From Acidobacteriota bacterium (GTDB lineage Bacteria; Zixibacteria; MSB-5A5; GN15; FEB-12), in the NCBI GenBank assembly GCA_035529075.1, contig DATKXK010000014.1:202264-266263 (forward strand): a stretch of 64,000 bases of DNA, written 5' to 3'. The notes beneath the pieces were generated by a model. It saw only the letters and a list, made by a program, of their open reading frames with translations. It was not told where the DNA came from and searched no databases. This document shows positions 54,763 through 63,068 of the stretch, piece by piece (the stretch's first letter is position 1; every line of letters starts with the position of its first letter). The translations under genes were made by a program, and so were the position numbers.

Positions 54763-55605
54763 ATGAGAACCTACGGCGACAACAGACCTCCCCGCGCGTC
54801 CGGGGTCCGCATCGGGCCCGGCTCCATATCCCCGTTCATCAAGGTGCTGTTGATTGCCAACGGGGTCGTCTTTCTGCTTCAGGCGCTCGTCGGAGCTCGG
54901 TTCACGGCGATCTTCTGGTTGTCGCCCGGCGCGTTTTTCGACCAGTTTCCGAATTACGTCTACCAGGTCTTCACTTACATGTTCCTGCACGGGAGCTTCT
55001 GGCACCTGCTGTTCAACATGTTCGTGCTGTGGATGTTCGGCACGGAGATCGAGTACGTTTGGGGCACGAGGCGTTTTGCCCGGTTCTACATCCTGTGCGG
55101 TCTGGCCGGGGGCGTGTTGCCGCTGATTACCCACGGCCTGTTTGCCGCCGACCCGACGCCCATTCTGGGCGCCTCAGGAGCCATTTACGGGGTCCTGGTG
55201 GCCTACTGGGTGATGTATCCCAACCGCATGCTCTATCTGTACTTTCTTTTCCCCATCAGGGTCAAGTGGGCCATTCCCGGCCTGATGCTGCTCGGCTTCC
55301 TTTTCGGAGGGCCTGGAGTGGCGCATATGACACACCTCGGGGGCGCCCTGTGGGGGTTTGCCCATCTGAAATGGGACTGGCGGTGGGTATACGTGGGCAG
55401 GCGGATTCAAGACTTGCGCTATCGTCGCCAGGCTGCTAAGCTAAACAAGAAACGCCACCAGGCCGAAGATATAATGAAGCGGGTCGATGCCATTCTCGAT
55501 AAGATAAACGAGGTCGGCATCGATAATATCAGCGATGAGGATCGGAAATTCCTGCAGGAGGCTTCCTCGGAACTGTCCCGGCAGAAGGATAGACAGAAGC
55601 GGTAA
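54763..55605 (+). CDS. rhomboid-family intramembrane serine protease
   Basis: A six-helix membrane protease of 280 residues. The conserved HLLFNMFVLWMFG (oxyanion-side His/Asn) and the catalytic pair GASGAIYG (Ser138) and HMTHLGG (His191; His188 also present) are intact. After the helices comes a charged, helical C-terminal extension (about 205-280) ending in NISDEDRKFLQEASSELS, a DUF6576-like tail found on many FCB-group rhomboids. Its substrate is unknown. It lies 12 bases before the receiver-like gene, and the two are likely co-transcribed. Confidence 0.95.
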   Translation: MRTYGDNRPPRASGVRIGPGSISPFIKVLLIANGVVFLLQALVGARFTAIFWLSPGAFFDQFPNYVYQVFTYMFLHGSFWHLLFNMFVLWMFGTEIEYVWGTRRFARFYILCGLAGGVLPLITHGLFAADPTPILGASGAIYGVLVAYWVMYPNRMLYLYFLFPIRVKWAIPGLMLLGFLFGGPGVAHMTHLGGALWGFAHLKWDWRWVYVGRRIQDLRYRRQAAKLNKKRHQAEDIMKRVDAILDKINEVGIDNISDEDRKFLQEASSELSRQKDRQKR

Positions 55606-55617
55606 GGACAAGGCATC

Positions 55618-56871
55618 ATGCGCAAACGTGTACTCGTAGTCGAGACGGCTGACGCCACGAGGGGCGTGGCAGAAACCGTTCTGAGACAGAACGGGTTCGA
55701 AGTGATATCGGTACCGACGGCGGAGAAGGCCTCGGACGTGCTGCAGCTGTCCCGGCCGGATCTCCTTATCGTCGGCGGCGACGTGCTTGCCTCGGACCAG
55801 CGCCCGTTCTATGAGAAGGTCAAGGCCAATCCGAAGTCCGCCTCTGTGCCGTTTCTGCTGCTTGCGCCGTCGGATGGCACCACCCCGCCTTTTCCCGAAG
55901 AGTACGTCATCCCTCAGCCGTTTGATCCCCAGCAACTGCTCCAGAAAGTGAATCTCGTGCTGAGCCGCGGAAAGCCACAGAAGGACGAGTCCGCTGCTAA
56001 CCCGCCGACCGAGGAGCCGGTTGACGACGCGTTTCTGGATGCCGCCCTGGGGCTTGATGCCATCGACGTGACTGATTCTGAAGTAATGGACAAAACAGCC
56101 ATCACGGGCAAGTTGAAGCAGGGTCGCCAGCCTGAGAAGTTGGTTGGCTACGATCACTTTGTTGACGAGGACACCGGCCTGTCGGATTCTTCGCGGATCG
56201 AGTCCGTCGTTGTCCCCGAGGACGCCACGGATATTGTCAACCGCCCGCCCGAGCCCAAGCAGGCGCCAGCACCCTCGGCCACCGGCAAGCTGGAGATAAT
56301 GCAGGACCAGTACGGTCTGACGAATCCCGAAGCCCTTAAGCCGGGCAAGGCCGACAGTGCAGGTGCAGCCCATGACTATGACTGGTTCATCAAATCCATG
56401 CGAGAGGACGTCGAGGCTCATACCGGCGGGCCCGCGGCGGCCAAACCGACCAGGCAATCTCCTGAGGATTCGGAGAAGCTGACCATAACGGAGACGTCAT
56501 CGCTCGTTGATCCCACCACTGCCGGTCCCGCAAAACAGGCTGATGCCGCTCCCGAGGGCAAACCGTTGTCCGGCACCGTTGAGAAGTTCATCGGTGAGTT
56601 CAAGCGGGAGATGGAGGCGCTGCGCTCCAGTGAATTAGAAACCGCCGTTGCTCAGGAGGGTGCTGCGCCGCACCGGGAAGCGGACGCGCCGATCACGTGG
56701 GAGGAGAAACTCGAGCAGCTCTCGGTGGAGGACGTGAGTATGTTCACACGCCGTTTTGCCGCCGAACTGGCCGGAAAGATAGCCGAGAAAATCGCTGCCA
56801 AGATCGACGCTAAGAAGCTTCTCCAGCTTATCAAGAGCGAAATAGTCAGCCAGTCCCGCGAGAAATCCTGA
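55618..56871 (+). CDS. receiver-like protein with long disordered region
   Basis: A 417-residue protein. Residues 1-118 have a response-regulator receiver pattern (RKRVLVVETADATRGVAETV, PDLLIVGGD, IPQPFDPQQLLQKV). The acidic pair after VLVV is reduced to Glu/Asp-poor ETAD, and the phosphoacceptor position reads GG-D, so phosphorylation is doubtful. The final 'switch' Lys is also replaced (QPFD instead of KPF). A long Pro/Ala/Glu-rich region (about 120-345) leads to an amphipathic C-terminal helix (AAELAGKIAEKIAAKIDAKK). It may be a scaffold or polar-targeting protein; no output domain is recognised. Confidence 0.75.
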   Translation: MRKRVLVVETADATRGVAETVLRQNGFEVISVPTAEKASDVLQLSRPDLLIVGGDVLASDQRPFYEKVKANPKSASVPFLLLAPSDGTTPPFPEEYVIPQPFDPQQLLQKVNLVLSRGKPQKDESAANPPTEEPVDDAFLDAALGLDAIDVTDSEVMDKTAITGKLKQGRQPEKLVGYDHFVDEDTGLSDSSRIESVVVPEDATDIVNRPPEPKQAPAPSATGKLEIMQDQYGLTNPEALKPGKADSAGAAHDYDWFIKSMREDVEAHTGGPAAAKPTRQSPEDSEKLTITETSSLVDPTTAGPAKQADAAPEGKPLSGTVEKFIGEFKREMEALRSSELETAVAQEGAAPHREADAPITWEEKLEQLSVEDVSMFTRRFAAELAGKIAEKIAAKIDAKKLLQLIKSEIVSQSREKS

Positions 56872-56958
56872 TGCGCGGAACCTTCTGCCGCTTATGTTGT
56901 TGCATGTCCTCGTAGGTTTGCTTTACTTCCTGCTTATTCCGAATGTGGTGAAAGAGTT

Positions 56959-57705
56959 ATGTTTGACCAGCCCACGGTAGAGGTGCCGGCGGCAGTCCTG
57001 GCCGGGTTCTTGTCCTTTTTGTCCCCGTGCGTTCTGCCGCTCATTCCCGGCTACCTTTCCTTTATCTCCGGCCTCTCAATTGAGGAGCTCTCCGCCAAGG
57101 GGAAAGCGGCTTCGCATCTGGGCCGGCTGGTGGTCAACACGCTGTTCTTTGTGCTGGGTTTTTCGCTGGTGTTTATTACCCTGGGTGCGTTTGCAGGGGG
57201 CATCGGGGGCTGGCTCCGCCAGAACCTGTCGCTGTTCAACAAGATCGCCGGTGCCCTCGTCTTCGTGTTTGGTCTGCACGTGGCGGGCGTGCTGAGGATC
57301 AGGGCCCTTAACTATGAGAAACGCTTTAACTTAGGTGCCGCCAAGAAGAGGGGTGTTATCGGCTCGGCCGTTATCGGCATCGCCTTTGCCTTCGGCTGGA
57401 CGCCGTGCATCGGACCCATCCTCGGGAGTATCCTCACCCTGGCCGCCCAGCAGAACAGTTCCAGCCAGGGCCTGATGTTGCTGGTCTTCTATTCAGCGGG
57501 TTTAGGCGTGCCGTTCATACTGACCGCCCTGCTTTTCAACTATCTCATTGGGGCTTTCGGATTTGTCAAGAGACACTTCCGGGCTGTGGAGATCATCTCG
57601 GGCGGTCTGCTCATGGCCGTCGGTGTGGCGATCTTCTTCAATTGGCTGCAGCGTCTCTCCGGCTTGCTGCTCGATCTGTTCCCCTCACTGGGTGAGATTG
57701 GTTAA
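56959..57705 (+). CDS. ccdA: CcdA/DsbD-type thiol-disulfide transporter
   Basis: Carries reducing equivalents from cytoplasmic thioredoxin across the inner membrane for cytochrome c maturation or disulfide isomerisation. The 248 residues form about six helices with the two redox cysteines in FLSPCVLPLIPGYLSF and FGWTPCIGPILGS. It lacks the periplasmic thioredoxin domain of DsbD. A GAAAGAG lies before ATG 56959. Confidence 0.95.
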   Translation: MFDQPTVEVPAAVLAGFLSFLSPCVLPLIPGYLSFISGLSIEELSAKGKAASHLGRLVVNTLFFVLGFSLVFITLGAFAGGIGGWLRQNLSLFNKIAGALVFVFGLHVAGVLRIRALNYEKRFNLGAAKKRGVIGSAVIGIAFAFGWTPCIGPILGSILTLAAQQNSSSQGLMLLVFYSAGLGVPFILTALLFNYLIGAFGFVKRHFRAVEIISGGLLMAVGVAIFFNWLQRLSGLLLDLFPSLGEIG

Positions 57706-57740
57706 CGCCGAAGAAAATCCCTTTTTGCAGCCGTGCCGGC

Positions 57741-57769
57741 TTGACGCCTGTACGGCCGGCTTTTATATT
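57741..57769 (+). promoter_or_regulatory. promoter of the DUF2064-creatininase pair
   Basis: TTGACG (57741-57746), an ideal 17-base spacer and TATATT (57764-57769). The GCCGGC inverted repeat inside it may also weakly terminate ccdA transcription. Confidence 0.6.
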
Positions 57770-57803
57770 GGCGCCAAATGAAGTCACCTAAGCATCCGAA
57801 CCT

Positions 57804-58553
57804 ATGACGGCAAAGAAGAAGACCGAGGCAGTAGTCGCAGTATGCATTCAGGAACCGCTCGAGGACGGTTCGCAAATGGACCTCGGCTCCATCGCCGGGG
57901 ACGAGCTCAAGTTCCTCCATCAAGCCTTCATTACTGACACCATCACCAGCGTTCTTGGCATTAACGGCACTGACGTTCGGCTGTATGCGATTGACGTTTC
58001 TGAGCGGAAACGTTTCGTCCAGATTGTCACTGACTACCTGGCTTCAAAGCTGAGCGGCAAGAAGATGGAGAACTACAAGACGCGGTTCAAGAAGTTCGAG
58101 CAGACCCACGAGCGCTGGGGTATTCGTCTTCAAGCCGTCTTTGACGACTGCTTCAAGGCCGGCTACGGGCAGGTCCTCGTTGTCGGCAGCCGGACCCCGA
58201 CTGTCACCACCCGCATGATAAAGACCGCCCTGAAAATGTTAAAAGAATCCGACGCCGTCTTTGGCCCGACCCCCGAGGGCCGGTACTATATGATCGGCAT
58301 GTCCGGCTCGCCGCGAATCGATTTCGCCAGGTTTGACTGGAAATCACCGTCTATCTACAACGAGGTCGCCAGGGCGTTCGACGGGAGAAAATTGACCTGG
58401 TCGGAACTGGAAATCTGGTACGCGGTCGAGAGCCCGGATGACCTGGAATTGATGGCTCGTGACATAAACCAGTACCGGTTTGAAGGAGACGAGAGTACGG
58501 CGAGGGAAACCGAGATCGTCATGGAGCGGCTGCTCAACAAACTGGAGCTGTAA
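57804..58553 (+). CDS. DUF2064/TIGR04282-like nucleotidyl- or glycosyltransferase
   Basis: A 249-residue protein. The central part (about 110-165) carries the DUF2064 pattern: AVFDDCFKAGYGQVLVVGSR, then LKESDAVFGPTPEGRYYMIG, which is a GT-A-like fold related to MobA/CofC. The first 50 residues are less conserved. The actual donor and acceptor are unknown. The ATG has a weak ribosome site. The next gene starts directly after its stop. Confidence 0.8.
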   Translation: MTAKKKTEAVVAVCIQEPLEDGSQMDLGSIAGDELKFLHQAFITDTITSVLGINGTDVRLYAIDVSERKRFVQIVTDYLASKLSGKKMENYKTRFKKFEQTHERWGIRLQAVFDDCFKAGYGQVLVVGSRTPTVTTRMIKTALKMLKESDAVFGPTPEGRYYMIGMSGSPRIDFARFDWKSPSIYNEVARAFDGRKLTWSELEIWYAVESPDDLELMARDINQYRFEGDESTARETEIVMERLLNKLEL

Positions 58554-59288
58554 TTGGAAAGACATCTGCACAAGCTCAACTGGCTCACTGTCAGGGACCT
58601 GGTCCCCGACAAGGTTGATACCGTCATCTTTCCAGTCGGGACCGTCGAAGCCCACGGGACCGCCTGCCTGGGTACCGACAATCTTATCCCGGAGACAATC
58701 GCCGACGGGATTGCCCGGCGCCTGAACGCCCTGATCGCCCCTACCGTGAATTACGGCGTGACCAGGTCGCTCTATCGGTACAATGGCAGCTGTACCGTCA
58801 AACCGTCCACGCTTCAGCTTTACGTGCGCGAGGTGCTGGATTCGTTCTCCGACATCGGCTTTCGTCACGTCATCCTGATGAACGGCCACGGTGGCAACAA
58901 TGATGCTCTCAAGACCGTGGCACATGACTTTCACCGCGAAAGGGCCTGCAACATCGCGGTCATTCACTGGTGGGAGCTGTGCGCCGACATGACGCGGGAG
59001 TTCTTCGGTCACCGGGGTGGTCATGCAGGCACCGACGAAAGCGCCATGGTGCAGGCGGTCGACCCCGATCTGATCGACCGTGACGCGTATGACCCTGACC
59101 TGGCCTGGTACTTCCGGGACGGGGCAGACGTGTACCCGGTGCCCGGAACCATACTGCTGTACAAGGAAGGCGAGGGCTACCCGGAATTCGACGTGCCGAA
59201 AGCCCGCGCGTATCGCGAGGAAGTTATCGAACACGTCGGGCAATTCGCCGAAATGGTCGTTACCCGCTGGCGCAAATACATTCCGTAA
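58554..59288 (+). CDS. creatininase-family amidohydrolase
   Basis: A 244-residue metal-dependent amidohydrolase. Metal ligands lie in PVGTVEAHGTACLGTDN (Glu, His, Asp), LMNGHGGNN and GGHAGTDESAMV. The family includes creatininase, the FAPy deformylase ArfB and the mycofactocin peptidase MftE; the substrate cannot be assigned. The start is TTG 58554, directly after the preceding stop, with GGAG eight bases upstream inside the end of the DUF2064 gene, so the two are coupled. Confidence 0.9.
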   Translation: MERHLHKLNWLTVRDLVPDKVDTVIFPVGTVEAHGTACLGTDNLIPETIADGIARRLNALIAPTVNYGVTRSLYRYNGSCTVKPSTLQLYVREVLDSFSDIGFRHVILMNGHGGNNDALKTVAHDFHRERACNIAVIHWWELCADMTREFFGHRGGHAGTDESAMVQAVDPDLIDRDAYDPDLAWYFRDGADVYPVPGTILLYKEGEGYPEFDVPKARAYREEVIEHVGQFAEMVVTRWRKYIP

Positions 59289-59374
59289 GGGGCAACAGTC
59301 ACAGGCAGGACCTGCCGTTTCGGTCAAGTCGCGGTTGCCGGTATCCCGACAAATAGACAGGCGGCTGGAAGGCG

Positions 59375-60175
59375 TCAGAAGTGATCGATGTAGGTCATCC
59401 GGACTTCACGGCTGAACATGTCTGATTCGCGGCGGTTGATCAGCAGGTCCTTGAACACCAGTTCGAGTTCCAGGTTCTCGGCGAACAGCCATTTGACCGA
59501 CGTATTGAGGTAACCGCGCCCTTTACCGGTCACCGCCGCCGGCATGTTCCTATCGTCGTTCAATGCCGCGTCATACTCAAATACCAGGGCCAGGTTGTAA
59601 TTGAAGGTGGCGTCAAAGCCGCCGAATACGTTGAGATCGTTGTCCCCGTCAACGTTGTCCTCGAGGGATCGGTTGATGCCTATGTGCCACCCGGCCGTCC
59701 ATTTGTAAAAGTAGAAGCTGCGGCTGGCCACGCCATAGAAACCGCGCGACTTGAACGTATACCGGTCATGATCGTCGAGCCATGCCCCGAAACCCTGGTC
59801 CGAGAAGCCGACCGTTATCGCAGGAAAGTACTCCAACTCGTCGATCAGGCGGAACTTGAGGCTGAATCCGATCCGGTTGTTCCAGTTGGGGTCCGTGTTT
59901 GAAACGATGTTCTCTCCGCCGTACGAGATCCCGAGAGTGAATCGGCTCGACAGACCGATGTCCGTGTATCCCAGCCCGCCGCCGTTCGGGAATATGCGCA
60001 CGCCGATGTTGTAATGCGCGCGGGGGAGAGTCCCGGCGGTCGGCACGTCCACCAGCCAGCGCGGGGGCACGTCGTACATGGTAAGGCGCCCCACCGGTTC
60101 AAGTTCCTGTCCCTGTGTTGACGCGCATGCGGATATCAGCAGCAGGATCAGCGCGAGGCGGTAGACCTGTCTCAT
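59375..60175 (-). CDS. putative outer-membrane beta-barrel protein
   Basis: Unrecognised, 266 residues from ATG 60175 (GGGGA upstream). The N-terminus is a signal with a possible lipobox (ISAC) or a signal-peptidase I site after residue 23. The mature protein begins PVGRLTMYDVPPRWLVDVPT and then consists of strand-like segments with many aromatic residues (IGLSSRFTLGISYGGENI, YFPAITVGFSDQGFGAW). It ends MTYIDHF, the terminal Phe typical of barrel proteins. The layout recalls YjbH-like exopolysaccharide-linked porins, at low certainty. Confidence 0.7.
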   Translation of the reverse strand: MRQVYRLALILLLISACASTQGQELEPVGRLTMYDVPPRWLVDVPTAGTLPRAHYNIGVRIFPNGGGLGYTDIGLSSRFTLGISYGGENIVSNTDPNWNNRIGFSLKFRLIDELEYFPAITVGFSDQGFGAWLDDHDRYTFKSRGFYGVASRSFYFYKWTAGWHIGINRSLEDNVDGDNDLNVFGGFDATFNYNLALVFEYDAALNDDRNMPAAVTGKGRGYLNTSVKWLFAENLELELVFKDLLINRRESDMFSREVRMTYIDHF

Positions 60176-60390
60176 AACATCACGTCCCCGTTTCAATTAC
60201 CATCGGTTAACGATCATCTCCGGCGGCAGTATACCGTGGGCCGGGATCAAGTCAAACTAAAAACAGGGCACGCCGGTAAAACGCCCGGCCGACGGACGAC
60301 CCAGAGGTCTGCTGCTGTCTTTCCTGTGGCCATGTCACCGGTCAAGGCACGTCTGTTTCCGTCAATGCCCGGCTATGACACAGTCGCTCG

Positions 60391-60420
60391 TTGACTTTAC
60401 TCTGCTCCATGATGTATTCT
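60391..60420 (+). promoter_or_regulatory. promoter directly before the DUF401 gene
   Basis: TTGACT (60391-60396), an 18-base spacer and TATTCT (60415-60420). The ATG is only six bases after the -10 box, so the transcript would start at or next to the initiation codon. Confidence 0.45.
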
Positions 60421-60425
60421 AGAGA

Positions 60426-61640
60426 ATGGATTTCCTGAAGCTGGGCGTAATCTTCATTGCCATCGTCATCGCGCTCAGGAAGAAGCTTTCGGTGGGTGTG
60501 ACCCTTTTTGCCGCCGGTCTCTTAACTGCTCTTCTCTTCCGGGTTACGTTAGCCGCGCTTGTTGACGGCTACTGGGGGCTTGTCTCGTCGCAACGCTTTC
60601 TGGCCCTGACCTCGGTGATAATCCTGATCACCATCCTGGGGTCGCTCCTTAAGGAACTCGGCTGGCTGCAGAAGCTCTCCGAAGCGTGCCGGTCGCTTCG
60701 CGGCGGTCGGCGGACCGCCACCGCGGTGATGCCGCCGCTGATCGGTTTGATGCCCATGCCCGGCGGTTCGCTCCTTTCGGCTCCGTTGGTGGACAGTGTC
60801 CTGTCGGACGCGGAACATTCCCCCCACCTCAAGTGTGCCACCAACTACTGGTTTCGGCACATCGTGGAACACTTCATGCCTATATATCCCGGCATGATCC
60901 TCAGCGAGGCGATTACCGGCATGCCGGTTTCACGCCTGGCGATGATGCAGTCACCGCTCGCGCTTGCCATGGCGACCATTGGCGTTGTATTCTTCATCCG
61001 CAGGATCCGTAAGGACTCCGGCGGCCCGGGCGAATTCAGACGGCCAATTATCAGCATCATTCAGACCGTCTGGCCGATCCTTACGGCGATACTCTTGTAC
61101 GGCGTCGTACGTCTGAACCTGTCGCTGGCCGTCCTGGTGTCGCTCCTGCTGCTGATGGCGGTGGCCCGGCCGAAAAGAAACCTCATCGTCCAGTCGGTCA
61201 GGAGCGGTCTGTCCTACAAGCTCATCTTTCTGGTTTTCGGTATCCTCTCCTTCCAGACCGTGCTGGACAGTTCCGGCGCCATCCTGTCGCTGCAACGTCT
61301 GTCCGTCGACTACCATTTCCCCGAGCAGGTGATTATCATCATCGTCTGTTTCACGGCCGGCCTTCTGACCGGCATGTTTTCCGCCTTCGTGGCCATCGGG
61401 TACTCGCTGCTGGCCGGTTTTCTCTACCAGCCGGTGATCAACCCGGCTAACATCTTTCTGGCCTACCTGTCCGGATACTTGGGCATGATGCTGTCGCCGG
61501 CCCACTTGTGCCTGATCGTCACCAACAGCTACTTCAGGAGCGATTTGCTGGCTGTCTATAAGTTGCTGGTCGGCCCGGCCGCTGTTCTCGGTCTGGCCGG
61601 CTATCTCCTTTACCTGTCAGGCTGGCCGGCCCTTTTCTAA
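60426..61640 (+). CDS. DUF401 family integral membrane protein
   Basis: A 404-residue polytopic protein with about ten helices. The block AVMPPLIGLMPMPGGSLLSAP near residue 100 is the DUF401 signature, and HIVEHFMPIYPG follows. The two halves show permease-like symmetry (LIFLVFGILSFQTVLDSSGA, FVAIGYSLLAGF), related to Na+/H+ or gluconate-type transporters; no substrate is known. There is no Shine-Dalgarno sequence before the ATG; a promoter ends six bases upstream, suggesting a leaderless message. Confidence 0.88.
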   Translation: MDFLKLGVIFIAIVIALRKKLSVGVTLFAAGLLTALLFRVTLAALVDGYWGLVSSQRFLALTSVIILITILGSLLKELGWLQKLSEACRSLRGGRRTATAVMPPLIGLMPMPGGSLLSAPLVDSVLSDAEHSPHLKCATNYWFRHIVEHFMPIYPGMILSEAITGMPVSRLAMMQSPLALAMATIGVVFFIRRIRKDSGGPGEFRRPIISIIQTVWPILTAILLYGVVRLNLSLAVLVSLLLLMAVARPKRNLIVQSVRSGLSYKLIFLVFGILSFQTVLDSSGAILSLQRLSVDYHFPEQVIIIIVCFTAGLLTGMFSAFVAIGYSLLAGFLYQPVINPANIFLAYLSGYLGMMLSPAHLCLIVTNSYFRSDLLAVYKLLVGPAAVLGLAGYLLYLSGWPALF

Positions 61641-61812
61641 AGGCAATCAGGTCGTCTCCCGATGATACCGGTGACGGATTCGGATCAGCTTTGAGCAAAA
61701 ATCTTAACTTATTGTCGTACAAGGCAGTATATTGGCATGGCCGAGGAATTGGTTGGGAACTTTTGAAGCTCTTCCCGGTACCATAGTTAGAACTACTTGC
61801 AACGGGTGGCAA

Positions 61813-62415
61813 ATGTCAAAGCCGACCGAAAAAGAGATCGACTACAAGCTGATGAGGGCCATTCAGAAGGGCGACATGGTGGCCTTCAACGAGATGGTCA
61901 ACCGGTACAAGAACCGGCTGATGAACGTCATTGGCCGGATGCTGTCGTCGGCTGAGGAGGCCGAGGACATTGTGCAGGAGACGTTTATACGGGTATACCA
62001 GCACCGGCAATCGTTTAATTTTCAGCACTGCCTGTCGACCTGGATATACACGATCGGCCTGAATCTCGCCCGGAATGAGCTGCGCAAGAGACGGAAATTC
62101 AAGTTTTACGACATATCCGAGATGCAGGGGAATGAGACGGAGTTCGCCGTCGAGGCGAAGATTCCGAGTCGTTTGCCGGAGGTGCTCTCCGCAGCCGTGA
62201 AATCGCTGCCCGAGAAGTACCGGACGGCGTTCCTGCTTCGGGATATAGAAGAACAGCCATATGAAGAAGTCGCCAGGATCCTTGACGTACCCCTCGGGAC
62301 CGTAAAGTCCCGCGTCAACCGGGCGCGACTCATGCTGCGTGATAAACTGCGGCCGAAACTGGAGGAATATAATGCGTTGTCGAAAGGTACGCTCCTTCCT
62401 GTCAGCTTACTGTAA
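61813..62415 (+). CDS. ECF-type (sigma-E-like) RNA polymerase sigma factor
   Basis: A group 4 sigma factor of 200 residues, using ATG 61813. Region 2 covers about residues 14-80 (AFNEMVNRYKNRLMNVIGRM, AEDIVQETFIRVYQH) and region 4 about 125-180 (SLPEKYRTAFLLRDIEEQPY, GTVKSRVNRARLMLRDKL). It overlaps the anti-sigma gene by 44 bases. An upstream TATATT (61727-61732) with TTAACT may mark the promoter. The gap 61641-61812 holds nothing else visible. Confidence 0.95.
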   Translation: MSKPTEKEIDYKLMRAIQKGDMVAFNEMVNRYKNRLMNVIGRMLSSAEEAEDIVQETFIRVYQHRQSFNFQHCLSTWIYTIGLNLARNELRKRRKFKFYDISEMQGNETEFAVEAKIPSRLPEVLSAAVKSLPEKYRTAFLLRDIEEQPYEEVARILDVPLGTVKSRVNRARLMLRDKLRPKLEEYNALSKGTLLPVSLL

Positions 62416-63067
62416 CGATGAGCTTACTGGTCGGAAGCGGCTGGCTGTTCGCGAGCATCTTTCGACCTGCTGCGACTGCCGAAGGGAAGAGGCCTTTTAC
62501 CGGTCGATGAGGGCAGCCGCCGGCGAGTTGGCGGGGCTATCCGTGTCCTCGGACTTCAACACGCAACTGCTCAACCGCATCGCGCGGGAGCGGTTCGGGG
62601 AAACGCGTACGCGAGCCTACGTGCCCCGTCGGGCGCCGGTAGTGCGCTGGTCGCGAACGGTTCCCGTGCTGGCCATCGTGCCTGTCCTGGTGCTGGCCGC
62701 GGCCTACTGGCTTGCGGGTGGCTTGACGACCGGGCCGGTCGAGGTCGGCCCGTCGCCGTACGTTGTCGGCGATGACTACCTGACTGTTCAGCCCGCAAAC
62801 AACCCCAACCTGACCGGGGCGTTGAAGAAGGACTGGTCGCTTGACAAACAACTCAGGTGGACTGACCGCATGGCCAGAATATCCAACTCGATCACCGAGC
62901 GTACCGGCTTCGGTAATCTCCACCTAGCCGGCAGTCTCGGCGACCGCGCCGGCGACCTGGGGCCGGGCATCCCGTACGTCACGACGTACTACCGCGTGCA
63001 GCCGATCATTCGAGTATACCAGTCGTCCCACCGGACGAGCGTACAGGAGGATGAAGAAGTCTACTAA
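62372..63067 (+). CDS. membrane anti-sigma factor with zinc finger (ZAS)
   Basis: The partner of the sigma factor just upstream. ATG 62372 has GGAGG six bases before it, inside the sigma gene. The 231 residues begin with a zinc-binding anti-sigma motif: Cys14, then HLSTCCDC (HxxxCxxC) near residues 29-36. One membrane helix (about 98-118, VPVLAIVPVLVLAAAYWLAG) is followed by a periplasmic domain of about 110 residues (GPSPYVVGDDYLTVQPANN, YVTTYYRVQPIIRVYQ). Its release from the sigma factor may be redox-sensitive through the zinc site or depend on regulated proteolysis; this is inference. Confidence 0.92.
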   Translation: MRCRKVRSFLSAYCNDELTGRKRLAVREHLSTCCDCRREEAFYRSMRAAAGELAGLSVSSDFNTQLLNRIARERFGETRTRAYVPRRAPVVRWSRTVPVLAIVPVLVLAAAYWLAGGLTTGPVEVGPSPYVVGDDYLTVQPANNPNLTGALKKDWSLDKQLRWTDRMARISNSITERTGFGNLHLAGSLGDRAGDLGPGIPYVTTYYRVQPIIRVYQSSHRTSVQEDEEVY

Positions 63068-63068
63068 A

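Noticed and set aside
61727-61732. TATATT upstream of the sigma factor as a definite promoter
   Set aside because: The best -35 partner (TTAACT at 18 bases) is weak; mentioned with the gene only.
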